The notes: generated by a model from the letters alone, not told the origin. A DNA stretch of 20,816 nucleotides from Euprymna scolopes (GCA_024364805.1 CM044519.1:40248341-40269156), one strand, 5' to 3'; counted from the stretch's first letter, positions 8,880-17,699 are shown. Program-made: numbers and translations.

Positions 8880-9240
8880 GGTTTCCTAGATGTAAATCCA
8901 ACGATAACTCGCGTGATTATTAAAGAGTGCTCAATGCAAAAGGGAACTAGTATATAGTCTGTTTATTATACAAACATTATTGTTTACATATGTGCATATA
9001 TGTTTCAGTGGAGTCCCAATTCAGCGACAATAGTTCATCAGACCAAAAAAGAATCGATATTGATACGGGTGTCAGGATTACATTGGTTTCTCTCAGATAT
9101 TTGGGTGCGGTCTACATTCCGAGGAAAATTGGGGTGTATACTTTGTGAATTTGAAAAGTAGGTTTTTTTGAGATGTGGTGAAAGGGAAGGGGTAAGGGTG
9201 GGGTGCTGTTTCCCATGTTTCATCTGTCATTAGTTGGGAG
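8880..9240 (-). repeat. possible interspersed-element 3' end, minus strand
   Basis: A 61-codon minus-strand frame (9223-9038) has more balanced composition than others in the window and ends ...RINIDSFLV before a stop. It is followed on the minus strand by ctgatgaactattgtcgctg and then an AATAAA-bearing AT-rich segment. The layout suggests the last codons and 3' UTR of a retroelement, but I could not match the peptide to a named family. CTGATGA here is not followed by a hammerhead stem. Confidence 0.25.
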
Positions 9241-9620
9241 GTGTCAAGTGATTCTATTAGCGTATATTTATTTATTTATTATCCTCGATTCAAATTGTTA
9301 CATATCTTAGATTGATTTTATGGTTGTATATATTTTAATGGTGGCGACTTTAATTTCTTTTTGACAAATGTTATTTTTACTTGTTATTTTTATCTCTCGT
9401 TTTCTATTTGTTCATTTGTTTTTAGTTTTCTTGTTATTTAGAGTAGTGATGAGGAGGAAGGGAAGTGCGATTACGCTGTTGACAGTTGGAAGGTGTTAGA
9501 TTTCTACTAATCAGGCGGCTTTTTTTCTTGTTTGATCTAAAGTACTTTGGAGGGTGGTTCCCCAACAACAAATACTTACTCCAATTTTGAGCAAAATTAA
9601 TTGCATAAATTTAATTCATT
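9241..9620. other. unassigned T-rich DNA
   Basis: No supportable gene. Short (TTTA)n at about 9266-9280. Confidence 0.5.
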
Positions 9621-9679
9621 TCAATGTCTGAATTTAAGTTTAAATTTAATAGTTATTTATTTGAATTCTTCGGACTTCT

Positions 9680-9800
9680 GGTCTCATCTTGTGTGTCATT
9701 TTCACAACGTTTCGATCGATGTAATCTACGACCTTCTTTAAGTGTATCTTGTCGAACACGGCAATGTTTCTGCCGAACTCGGGAATTTGGACGGAATTTA
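9680..9800 (-). repeat. second hammerhead-like GAAA module, minus strand
   Basis: On the minus strand AAAGAA is followed by the stem GGTCG/CGATC around a ten-base loop and then GAAACGTTGTG (plus strand about 9705-9748). The layout matches the 2760-2880 module, but box 1 is degenerate (CTTAAAGA). The minus frame upstream is open for about 60 codons (rich in Arg, Lys, Asn, Ser) with no domain I can name. The 89-codon plus-strand frame at 9624-9893 is probably incidental. Confidence 0.3.
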
Positions 9801-9920
9801 TTTACTTCACTGGAGTTGCATTTCTCGTTCCATCAGCTATCACTGGATAGATATTCTAAGTCGCCCACACTGAGTATTGAACCTTCACTGTGACACGAAC
9901 CCTTACGGACAAGGACCGCA

Positions 9921-9950
9921 AAGGCTCATGGCGCAGTGGTTAGAGACCTT
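9921..9950 (+). repeat. truncated tRNA-derived SINE head
   Basis: TGGCGCAGTGG (9929-9939) is an exact match to the pol III A-box consensus and continues ttagag, as in tRNA-derived SINEs. The match ends within about 10 bases and no B-box follows, so only the first third of a head remains. Confidence 0.5.
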
Positions 9951-10400
9951 GGAAAAAATCTATTGTAAAAGTGATATTCTCCTATTAAAAACGATCAAAG
10001 TAATAGCCTGTTGACTTGGAATGAGTGCCTTATGCCAAATTTATGGTTGAATATAGTTGGATCTGTGCTAATTTTGTACATTAAATACCAAACTCTATTA
10101 ATCTCTATCAACTTTGGATCGAACTGATAACATAATACTAACTGCATTTTATCTTAGCAAGGGACCATACAAAATTTCAGACAGATATGCCTATAAGTTT
10201 CGATAAAAATTTTAAAGTAAAGGTGGTACTGTGGTTACTGACTTTTATTAAGGCCTTTTAATCTCTAATCGAACGGATGCCATAATTCTTAGTTTGATAC
10301 ATCTCATTATAATAAAGGTCCGCACAAATCTGTAGATAGATCGGCCAGTAGTTCCCAGAAAAACGTGAAACGAACAGACAGACAAACAGACTCAGAGGAA
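9951..10400 (+). repeat. interspersed-repeat body ending in a CAGACAGACAAACAGA tail
   Basis: The phrase gacttggaatgagtgcctta (10012-10031) is followed by AT-rich sequence and, at the right end, cgtgaaacgaacagacagac (10364-10383) continuing aaacaga and then aataaaata. The end module is shared with 11869-11893 and, more weakly, 1097-1113. It probably represents the tail of a LINE or SINE; it may or may not belong to the SINE head just upstream. Confidence 0.4.
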
Positions 10401-11124
10401 TAAAATATAACCAACCATATATAACATTATACAGACAGATGTAGTGTCTTACTTAGCAATGTTATGTTGTCCGTGCTTGATCGTAGTTTGGTTTAGGAAA
10501 GTATGATACTTTAACCAGGTGAGCGGTAATTTGTTGTTCACCCTTATCCGGGGGTAGACCCTGTTTTCAATAAATAATTTTTTTAGTGAAATTTTTACTT
10601 TTTATTAGCACAGTTATTGTTGTGTGGTTTACTCCACCACAGTCTACAAGTCCCCTAGTTTCCTTTTTCTTCTTATATTTAGCAGTTACTCCGCATTCTA
10701 CACAAATAAAAACCACAATTACAGATATAAAGACGAATGATAACAGAGATTATGGTAAATATTCGTTTGAATGTTTTTATCAGATATTTTCGCTATTGAA
10801 AATCAGAAGTTGCACGTTGATGGTTTTGTTTTATAATTTAAACACGATGCGACAGAAGAATCAGAAATTGAAAAATCGATTTTTATCAAATTTATATTTT
10901 TGAATGTAAACCGGAATATTTTTTTTTTGTAATTGCAATACAATGATAATTAAAGAAAGAATTAAAGAATAAAACGAAATAAAAGGCAGAAAAATGGAAA
11001 TCGTAAAAGAAAAAAGGCAAAAAACAATGGTGGTTTCAAAGAAAAGAACTCAGGAAATTGAGACTAAAATGATAATAAATAGATACAAAATGATGACAAA
11101 AAACTAAAGAGTTAAAGTAAGAGT
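10401..11124. other. unassigned AT-rich DNA
   Basis: A 105-codon frame (10586-10903) begins with a hydrophobic stretch but lacks any domain, and its downstream half is A/T-driven Asn/Lys/Phe/Leu; I do not call it. From 10921 to 11120 the strand is strongly A-rich. Confidence 0.45.
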
Positions 11125-11475
11125 TACGAGGGGTGTGCAATAAGTAATGCCCCTGACCCACTTCCAGTTGTCTGATCTAGCTGAAATTTTGCATGTGCAA
11201 TGATTTATATGTCTACAAGTTGTGTAGAAAATTACAGTTCTGAACTCATTGTGGTTTCTGTTTTAGAGGTGTTTGAACTGAGTCAGGTGTAAAATGGAGC
11301 CTGTTGAATGTCGAGCAGTGATCCGGTTTTTGTGTTTGAAACGACGCACACCACATGAGACTTTTGATGAAATGAAAGAAACTTATGGTGATAATGCCCC
11401 ATCATATGACCTTGTAAAACGCTGGCATCATGGATTCAAACATGACCGGAAGTCTGTGGAAACAGCACCCAGACC
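11125..11475 (+). mobile_element. 5' fragment of a mariner-type DNA transposon
   Basis: A terminal-repeat-like start, cgaggggtgtgcaataagta, begins at 11127 directly after TA, the target dinucleotide of mariner/Tc1 elements. About 165 bp of 5' leader follow, then a transposase start codon at 11294. Homology stops abruptly near 11475 in the middle of the transposase linker. No copy of the inverted terminal repeat is present downstream. TTACG occurs at both edges (11124-11128 and 11476-11480), so loss of the remainder may have used a short microhomology. Confidence 0.75.
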
Positions 11476-11500
11476 TTACGTTAAAAATAATAAAAATTAA
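11294..11500 (+). pseudogene. mariner transposase, N-terminal fragment
   Basis: The frame starts MEPVECRAVIRFLCLKRRTP and keeps the mariner helix-turn-helix (HTH_48-type) DNA-binding domain over about residues 3-55, with the family pattern ...T..EM...YGD.A.SY..V.RWH..FK..R.SVE..PRP. This domain recognises the transposon's own terminal repeats in the nucleus. About 62 residues of an expected 340 or so remain. The linker GRP motif, the second helix-turn-helix and the whole DD(D/E)-type catalytic domain are missing, and the last six or so codons (VKNNKN) are flanking A-rich DNA. It cannot catalyse transposition; at most it could bind DNA if expressed. The start is chosen as the first ATG in frame, followed at once by conserved residues. 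I am confident of the family and not of the subfamily. Confidence 0.8.
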
Positions 11501-12200
11501 TAAAATTAAAGAGATCGAAATTAGATAAACGTAACAAGAACAAAGATAGAAAATTAAAAACCAAACTACGATAGCATTGTCGCACTAGAAAAGACGACAT
11601 GATTACATTTTCGTCTGATGAAAACCGGTTTTCTTTTTTGTTGCAAGCAATCTAGTAGTTGGTTAGTTGTGTACAAATTCCAAGAACAATAGGAGCTTTC
11701 TCTTATGTCTGAAAATGACACAATATTCAACGAGTGGAATCAGAGATAAAAAGCTACCATCATCTTCAAGGCAACATGCTCCATATCTAGAAGTCGTTAG
11801 GATATCTGATATTTCAAAATGAATCAAATTCGGCAATGTATTTATTACTTTTCAAAATATGTGATTGACAAACGAACAGACAGACGGACAAAATCTCTTT
11901 TTACATAAGAAGAAAACAAGTAATAAACTCGCGTGGGGAAAAATAAGGTAACAATGCGGGGAAAAAGAGATGTAAACATTTTGCATTTATCAAGCTGTCG
12001 TCGTGTCGTACGGTTCTGTTGCTAGGATCGTTAAAAAATCCATTCATCCAGTAAGTACATCTCCTCGAAGAATACAGGTGGGATACAGGTGAAGGTTGCC
12101 AACATCTCTAAGTGAAAGTATTTCTGTAGAACAAACTAAGAAAACTGAATCAAACAATATAATAATAATCATATAATATACATACAAAATCATAACGATT
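11501..12200. other. unassigned DNA with a CAGACAGACGGACA tail module
   Basis: The module acaaacgaacagacagac (11867-11884) followed by ggacaaaatctctttttaca marks the 3' end of an interspersed repeat like that at 10364-10390. At 11622-11642 CTGATGA is followed by the 12 bp palindrome aaaaccggtttt, reminiscent of the hammerhead-like modules but without GAAA. No gene is supported. Confidence 0.4.
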
Positions 12201-12202
12201 AA

Positions 12203-12457
12203 TTGATTGAGTTTCAATCTATAGTCCCACCTTGCCCAACTTTCACGAGAAACATTTGCCTAACTGAAAACACTATCAATAATTTCCTCTACGCTTTATT
12301 TGTGCCTAAACCTAAACGTAGATTCCATGAACAAAGTTTCTTTCTTAGAACTGAACGCCTGTGGAAATGTCTTCCGTTTTCCTGCTTTCCAGCTGACTAC
12401 AATATGGTCGTTTCCAAGTCTAACGGAAACAAATTCTTGATGAGCCGTTCCTCTTAA
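12203..12457 (+). pseudogene. LINE reverse transcriptase, C-terminal end
   Basis: Residues from about 35 onward of this 84-codon frame read RRFHEQSFFLRTERLWKCLP followed by FSCFPADYN. This fits the C-terminal region of CR1/jockey-type LINE ORF2 proteins, where the pattern R...SFF.R..RLWNSLP..CFP..YN...FK...N.FL is well conserved just before the stop codon. The reverse transcriptase and endonuclease domains that copy LINE RNA into DNA are absent: only the last fifty or so residues of a protein of about 900 are present. The first 30 residues (MIEFQSIVPPCPTF...) do not fit the family and the frame may be disturbed there. The 3' UTR follows directly. The fragment is a typical 5'-truncated LINE copy, non-functional. 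Family assignment to CR1/jockey is from memory of the motif. Confidence 0.65.
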
Positions 12458-12595
12458 TCATCCAATTTACCAAATTTCTACTACTAACGATTACTACAAT
12501 ATTGTCCCATCGACTACTGTACACTTTTAACCTTTAACCTCGAGTGGCCTCTGGGCCTTTATAAGTGGTGATGCCTATGTAAAAAACATTAGGAA
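12458..12595 (+). mobile_element. LINE 3' UTR
   Basis: This stretch continues from the LINE stop codon and ends with ggcctctgggcctttataag (12546-12565) and tggtgatgcctatgtaaaaa, the sort of short 3' tail seen in CR1-like elements. The Helitron-like element begins about 55 bp further on. The exact end of the LINE is uncertain. Confidence 0.5.
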
Positions 12596-13023
12596 TGAAT
12601 CTTGTACATAAAGAGATATGAACATATACAAATACCTTACATTATCTCTATCTCTACTATTATATGAAAGTCGCTTTGTGTGTGGGGGGGTTTCTTCCTC
12701 ATAGGCTCCGAAACGGCTGAGCTTATCTTTTGCAAATTTCACACCAAGGCAATTTATATTGCTGGCAGCGTTCTTAAATTATTTTTGTACAGAAATTCAT
12801 CCGATAAGTATTAAAAATCGAAAAGCATCCGATCCTAAAAATAGTCTTTCTTTCTTATAGATAAAAACGAATTTATACAAGGAAATATTTTTTAGTTACA
12901 CCGGCCAAGGGAAATAATTCTCAGCAAATCAAGGAAGATTCAATTCTCAGCAAATCGTCTCTTCGTTTTTTTTTTTTTGTTTTTTTTTTTGTTTTTTTTT
13001 TTTAAACAGAATTCTTGTCATCT

Positions 13024-13096
13024 GGAGATTTAGTCCAGTGGTAAAGTTACGGTTACGCATTGAATAGACTCCTGTTCAAACCCTGGATCTGCCTAA
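13024..13096 (+). repeat. tRNA-derived SINE head with intact A and B boxes
   Basis: A-box TAGTCCAGTGG (13031-13041) and B-box GTTCAAACC (13074-13082) both fit pol III consensus, and their spacing of 43 bases start to start is that of a tRNA gene. I cannot draw a complete cloverleaf (the acceptor ends do not pair well), so this is a SINE head or tRNA pseudogene, not a functional tRNA. It sits inside Helitron copy B, after a polyT tract. Confidence 0.6.
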
Positions 13097-13404
13097 ATTA
13101 TAAGATTTTCAATTTTTTCTTATTAATAAAATACATTTACGATTAAAGACGTGGTACCATTTAAATTCACCATAAATCATTTCTTCGTCAGCATATATTT
13201 AAACTTAATTAAACATTAATTAGAAGTTACTTTTTTCCAGGACATTCATCGTCAAACCCAAATATCAGCTGACGTGATATTGTAAACAAACACAGAAGAA
13301 ATTTTATGAACGACATTAACATTATTATTATTTTTTATTTTTTTTTTTTTTTGCAACTTAGTCTACGGAGCAAATTATTCCTCATAATCTATATGATTAT
13401 AAAA

Positions 13405-14220
13405 CTGAAATGACCTTGTAAACGGGTTTTGTAACCCAACATCCGGTTTACGACTTCCGGTTGCGCATGCGTACATAAACAAATAATCAACGCATCAATA
13501 AAACGTATTGTTTTACTGTGTACCTTTTCAGCGTCCCAATTGTTTTTTTTCTTTCGCGTTTACATTATCTAAATAAGCAATTGTTAATCTTTTCTTCAGT
13601 TTTTTTTTACATCGGTCATTTCCGTATGACGTTTAAGTTATTTTAACAGAATTTTCTTACAAATAAATATATTTTAACCGTTGACAACCATAAGAGCATT
13701 TTACAACGGCGATTTACCCACCGCCTTCATTTTTTTAATTTATTCTCCATTTTAATACACCTTTCTTAAAATACATTCATACATTTTCTTCTACACTACC
13801 AACATAAATAAATAACCCCAGAAATATTTTATTTGCCGTACAAATAAATAATCAACACGATAATAAAACGCATTGTTTTACCGTGTAATTATTTTTCCGC
13901 GTTTAAAGTAAAAGATATATCAAAATTTGAATTTATCTTCAAGTATTATGGTATCTGTTCAGGGCACATTTACCTATAAGTATGGCAAACCACTTATAAT
14001 TCAATGGCTGTAAGTTTGGTTTTTTTTCAAAAATAAACAATTATAAACAAAACGACTCATAGAAATCTATCAATATTCTGTTTTCATTTTAATATACTTT
14101 CATAAAAATATTTCTGTTATGTCACAAAAAACTATTTTCTTTGCGTCACAAGTGTCACGCTCATACATTAATTCCATAGCTAATATAACATACTGACACA
14201 GCAGGTCACGGGTAGTCTAC
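13405..14220. mobile_element. 815 bp segment present in Helitron copy B and absent in copy A
   Basis: Copy A runs directly across the point where this segment sits in copy B, so it is either an insertion in B or a deletion in A. It contains a 42 bp direct repeat (13481-13522 and 13846-13887, about 85% alike) and many TAAATA runs. I found no coding frame. Confidence 0.45.
13439..13473. promoter_or_regulatory. ETS and NRF1-like site cluster
   Basis: acatccgg (13439-13446) and acttccgg (13453-13460, an exact ETS site) are followed directly by tgcgcatgcgta (13462-13473), 11 of 12 bases of the NRF1 palindrome consensus. This pairing is usual in TATA-less promoters of animal housekeeping genes and stands out in AT-rich DNA. 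No exon is visible nearby; it could be a captured promoter piece within the Helitron. Confidence 0.35.
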
Positions 14221-14330
14221 TATATAATAATCAATAGCGAATTTATTCTATAATAATACATATGCAATCTGCATGAATTAAAATAGCATGTTTTAACGTA
14301 CTGAACGACCGTGTAACGCCGGGCTGCGAG

Positions 14331-14590
14331 TGTTTTTAGAATTCTTTAAACATCGTAATTACTAACATCACACTTTGTCTTTTACTATGAAGATGGAAAA
14401 GAACAACTCTCTCCCGTTCCTCGACGTGCTGATTTAAAGGTCCAGAGGCGGTTTTTTAACTCTCTATATAGAAAACCTACCTTTTCTAGCCTATATACTA
14501 AATGGTGTTGTTTTACACCTAAAAAAGTTTACGATGATTTATTCGTTGGTGTATATAGCTTTATTTATTTGTTATCCCTGTGAGCTAGAT
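14331..14590. other. unassigned DNA
   Basis: No supportable gene. ctctcccgttcctcgacgtg (14409-14428) and the following bases read in places like coding sequence (frame containing NNSLPFLDVLI), which resembles the NN-LPFLD motif of Penelope-like reverse transcriptases. It is too short to call. Confidence 0.3.
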
Positions 14591-14595
14591 ACCGA

Positions 14596-14797
14596 AATTA
14601 CTAATATAATATATACATATATATATTATATACATTTTCTCGCTGCCCCCCCACACACACATATATGTGTATGTGTGTGTATGTGTTTCTGTGTGTCTGT
14701 GTGTGTGCAGAGAGATAATGTATATATACGTATATATATAAATATAAATAAATATATATATATATATATATATATATGCATACATACATGCTTATAA
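14596..14797. repeat. AT, CA and TG microsatellite cluster
   Basis: AT runs at 14606-14630 and 14750-14777, CA at 14650-14662, TG at 14664-14709. The overlapping frames here translate these repeats. Confidence 0.9.
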
Positions 14798-15211
14798 TCT
14801 TGTATATAATAAAGGAGTCGCAATCTTTCTTCCGGGTGAAACTGTCGCAGGTTGACTACTACAAATGGTACATAAAATGTTATTATGTTTATGCCATTAG
14901 CCATTACGTTATCTAGCTACAGAACGCAGTTACATACACATTATTTCGTAATATTAAAAAAATACTTTTATTCCGAGAAGCGCCATGATCATCAGCGTCC
15001 TACCCTAAGAGGAAGTAGCTCAAATTTCACCCTCTCTATATCGAGTCCATTCTACAACGACACCATTCTACAACGAGTGCGTGTATATTTTTTCTTATTT
15101 TCCTGGGTGATATTCGTCATTAAATGATTACATATTTCCCACACAATCGCATACTCTTACCTCCTACATCATGCACAAATAATGATTTCTCCCTGTCCAT
15201 AAATCCGGCAC

Positions 15212-15315
15212 AGCTGATTGGCTGAGAATTATGTATTCTACAATTCCCCAGTTCGGTTAATCAAACAATAAACGAACAGTTCTAAACTATATAACAGGCC
15301 GCCATTTCTGTAAGT
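15212..15315 (+). promoter_or_regulatory. second promoter-like segment (CCAAT, TATA, YY1-like, donor)
   Basis: Inverted CCAAT ATTGG at 15217-15221, TATATAA at 15288-15294, the YY1-like ccgccattt at 15299-15307 and a splice-donor-like GTAAGT at 15310-15315. The 12-mer agctgattggct is shared with the promoter at 8411-8422. No coding exon is recognisable downstream, and the donor lies too close to the TATA box for a normal first exon, so the combination may be coincidental. Confidence 0.3.
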
Positions 15316-15319
15316 ACAC

Positions 15320-16090
15320 TCTATTCTTATATTTTATTCATACAATTCACGTAATTATTCCGCTTAGAAACTCTTAACCTTTATTGTTTATTTGTGAAAA
15401 TATTATACTCCAAAATAAATCGTTTACGATGCTATTATATATATTTAGCATCAATACCAGAACTCATAAACAGCTACGCGAAACTACTTCTGGTTCAAGT
15501 CACTCGGAGGGAGAGACACTTTGTGATAGAGAGATACAGAGAGTGGGAGAGAGATAGGAATAAGCCGTGTTACAGTATTATTTAGGTCAATACCGCGTTA
15601 TAAGTGCTATTTCTAAACCGATTAAAGTGAAAAATAAACAGATCCACACCTCCAAAAAAATGATAAAATGATTATATATATTTCAGTAGGGAGGAAATGA
15701 TATAGCGAGATAAAGGACCGTTTGAATACATACAGAATAATTTAATTTTTTTAATCGGAACAAAAAATATTTTCAGTATTGTCGTAATTTTTCTGTATAT
15801 AAAACTTTATTATTTTCTGTTGTTATAACCGCACGAATTTATTTGATTATTGGATATGTTGCGGAGAAGTGTAAATTAAATATTAAAAAAATAAATAAGT
15901 GATATCATTTTGTTTATTGAATTGTTAGGTAAAAGATTAGCTACTGCCAGTTCGAGAACTTAAAATAACATGATCGTTTTTATTATATGTTTTATTTTAT
16001 AATCATTGTGAATTTATTCAAACGGTACTTCCATTTAGTAGAACGTTATATTTTAAACCTGATCAACGATGATCAAAGTCATAACAAGCA
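15320..16090. other. unassigned AT-rich DNA inside the copy C interval
   Basis: A purine-rich gagaga patch lies at 15508-15556. A 63-codon frame (15394-15585) crosses it and has no domain. No gene is supported. Confidence 0.5.
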
Positions 16091-16600
16091 TTTTTTTTTT
16101 TTTACTTTCTTTTGTAATTAAACGTTAATATTATATTCGGTGTGATTACTTTTATTTTGTAAATAAACGTTAATATTGTATTCGGTGAGATAATTTTTTT
16201 GTAAATAAACGTTAATATTATATTCGGTGATATTACTTTTTTTTTGTAAATAAACGTTAATATTATATTCGGTGTGATTACTTTTTTGTAAATAAGCGTT
16301 AATATTATATTCGGTGAGATTACTTTCTTTTTGTAAATAAACGTTAATATTATATCCGGTGAGATTATTATTTTTTTTTTTTTTTTTTTTTTTGTAAATA
16401 AACGTTAATATTATATTCGATGAGATTACTTTTTTGTAAATAAACGTTAATATTATATTCGGTGAGATTACTTTTTTTTGTAAATAAACGTTAACATTAT
16501 ATTCGGTGAGATTACTTTTTTTGTAAATAAACGTTATTATATTCGGTGAGATTACTTTTTTTTGTAAATAAACGTTAATATCATATCCGGTGAGATTTAC
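16091..16600 (+). repeat. minisatellite, about 11 units of 39-45 bp
   Basis: The unit is gtaaataaacgttaatatta followed by tattcggtgagattac and a T tract of variable length. The 36-base core is nearly invariant (a few substitutions per unit; one unit lacks four bases), while the T tract ranges from about 5 to 23. Each core carries the palindrome AACGTT. Such arrays near the 3' end are a known feature of non-autonomous Helitrons in insects and molluscs, which suits the hairpin and CTAG at 16914-16945. Confidence 0.9.
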
Positions 16601-16913
16601 GTGAAAAAAATGTAAATTGTGGATTTACTGAGGAAAGTTTCAAAAATTCTCTTTATAAACGAGAGTTGTAGCAGCCCCCTACATCAAAGTTGCTCCGAAC
16701 TTAGATTGGGGTGATTAGGCAAAAAAAAAATTACAAGATCGAAATCATAAAAACAATTTATTCTTATAAAAAACACATTTGCACACTCAAAGCCTGACTT
16801 ACGTCCAAATAAATGACCATTTTCATTACTTTGCATTCGGTTTGTATCTGATTACATTTACGCCATTTTTTCAACCATAGTTTACTTTTTTACGAAGAGG
16901 GGGGCATGCTTCC

Positions 16914-16946
16914 ACCGGGCAACGCCGGTAAACGGGTCCTGCTAGT
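16914..16946 (+). other. canonical Helitron 3' terminus
   Basis: A 5 bp GC-rich stem (ACCGG/CCGGT) with a six-base loop, a 12-base spacer, CTAG and the flanking T. This is the transposition terminator and end signal of Helitrons. Confidence 0.75.
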
Positions 16947-17012
16947 TTAATAATAATTATTCTTTCATACATGCAGACACTATGCTTACGCAATCATTAG
17001 TGTAGAATGAAA

Positions 17013-17097
17013 ATTGCTGCCGATTGGAAGATTTGAACCCAGCCATGAAGCCCACGTTTGATTTCATTTGCTTAACCTTAATCTCTGCCACGAGAAT
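17013..17097 (-). repeat. tRNA-derived SINE head, minus strand
   Basis: On the minus strand a B-box GTTCAAATC (plus 17030-17038) fits the consensus exactly, and upstream TGGCAGAGATTAAGG (plus about 17075-17089) resembles the A-box of tRNA-Ser with a few extra bases. The whole is about 75 bases. It is a decayed SINE head or tRNA pseudogene; the pairing of the stems is poor. Confidence 0.45.
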
Positions 17098-17183
17098 AAA
17101 AAGAATTAATAACTAATAAACGCTCGATTTGGGCGCAGATATTAGGCAGTCCAGGGTGTTCGAACGAAGGAATTTGTGAACGT

Positions 17184-17186
17184 TGC

Positions 17187-17246
<60 letters not shown>

Positions 17247-17342
17247 TATGTAATAGGTCGAACACAAGAAAGTGTCGATCTATCTGTTTAGCTATCTATT
17301 TCTGTATCTATCTATCTCGGTCTATCTATCTATCTATCTATC
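17184..17342. repeat. AT, TG and (ATCT)n microsatellites
   Basis: (AT)n 17187-17202, (TG)n 17202-17242 and (ATCT)n about 17275-17342 with interruptions. Confidence 0.9.
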
Positions 17343-17433
17343 TTACTGGAGAGATGGACGTCAGATGAATATGAAGAATATTTATAAAATCTGTCAATAA
17401 AATCACATCATAGACACGTTTACCGGAAGGTAT

Positions 17434-17699
17434 GGTCAGCTGATCGGATGTTCGTGTGAGTCATGTGGTCAGGTTAGCTGGAGATCGGAGAGTTGGAATT
17501 TATATATTGAGCAGAGCGGACGGTTTAACATGTTGTCCTCCTTCACTGGGGAGGGAGCTGACGTGTGTGAAAATAGAGACCATGAAGTAACCACGCAAGA
17601 TATTCATTTTCCATTCTTCTGCTATCGGCATCTGGAAAGTGAATAAAAACTATATGAAACCAATCATCGTCTTGGAGTCAATATGTTTCGTCCAAACAG
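17434..17699. mobile_element. terminal-repeat-like segment of an old retroelement
   Basis: This 265 bp patch is much less AT-rich than its flanks. Read on the plus strand it begins TGG, ends ACA and contains tttatatatt and gtgaataaaaac, which would suit a solo LTR of a Gypsy-like element. Read on the minus strand it has the gacgaaaca block common to other retroelement ends. No clear target duplication is seen. It looks like a broken fossil; family and orientation are unresolved. Confidence 0.25.

Larger units (their letters stand above)
12651..14330 (+). mobile_element. non-autonomous Helitron (copy B), composite
   Basis: The left end tctctactattatatgaaag starts with TC directly after an A (12650), and continues with a block (ataggctccgaaacggctga, 12701-12720) typical of Helitron 5' regions. 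The right end gccgggctgcgag (14318-14330) is followed by T (14331); the expected CTAG reads CGAG and the terminal hairpin is weak. Insertion between A and T without duplication is the Helitron rule. No Rep or helicase is encoded, so movement would need an autonomous relative. Relative to copy A it carries about 815 bp extra (13405-14220). It also holds a polyT tract (12966-13003), a 26 bp-period repeat of attctcagcaaatc (12917-12956) and a tRNA-like SINE head. Confidence 0.6.
14798..16945 (+). mobile_element. possible Helitron (copy C)
   Basis: The right end is strong: hairpin accgg-gcaacg-ccggt (16914-16929), 12 bases, CTAG (16942-16945), then T. The left end is a guess: tcttgtatataataaaggag (14798-14817) starts with TC after an A and has the tatataataaag-like run of Helitron 5' ends. 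If both ends belong together the element is about 2.15 kb, with a minisatellite occupying its right half. It has no Rep-helicase frame and so would be non-autonomous. The left boundary confidence is low (about 0.3). Confidence 0.45.

Noticed and set aside
8661-8957. 98-codon Tyr/Ile/Met-rich frame
   Set aside because: It translates the degenerate TATG/TATA satellite within the inverted repeat.
9038-9070. CTGATGA on the minus strand as a hammerhead box 1
   Set aside because: The bases that follow do not form a stem II and the later GAAA cannot be placed; only the motif matches.
10586-10903. 105-codon frame starting with a hydrophobic segment, read as a signal peptide protein
   Set aside because: No cleavage context, no conserved downstream part, and A/T-driven composition.
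13024-13096. Functional tRNA gene
   Set aside because: The A and B boxes fit, but acceptor and anticodon stems do not pair, so it is a SINE head or pseudogene.
16091-16600. CRISPR-like array
   Set aside because: The repeats are regular, but the spacers are only T tracts of varying length; it is a eukaryotic minisatellite.
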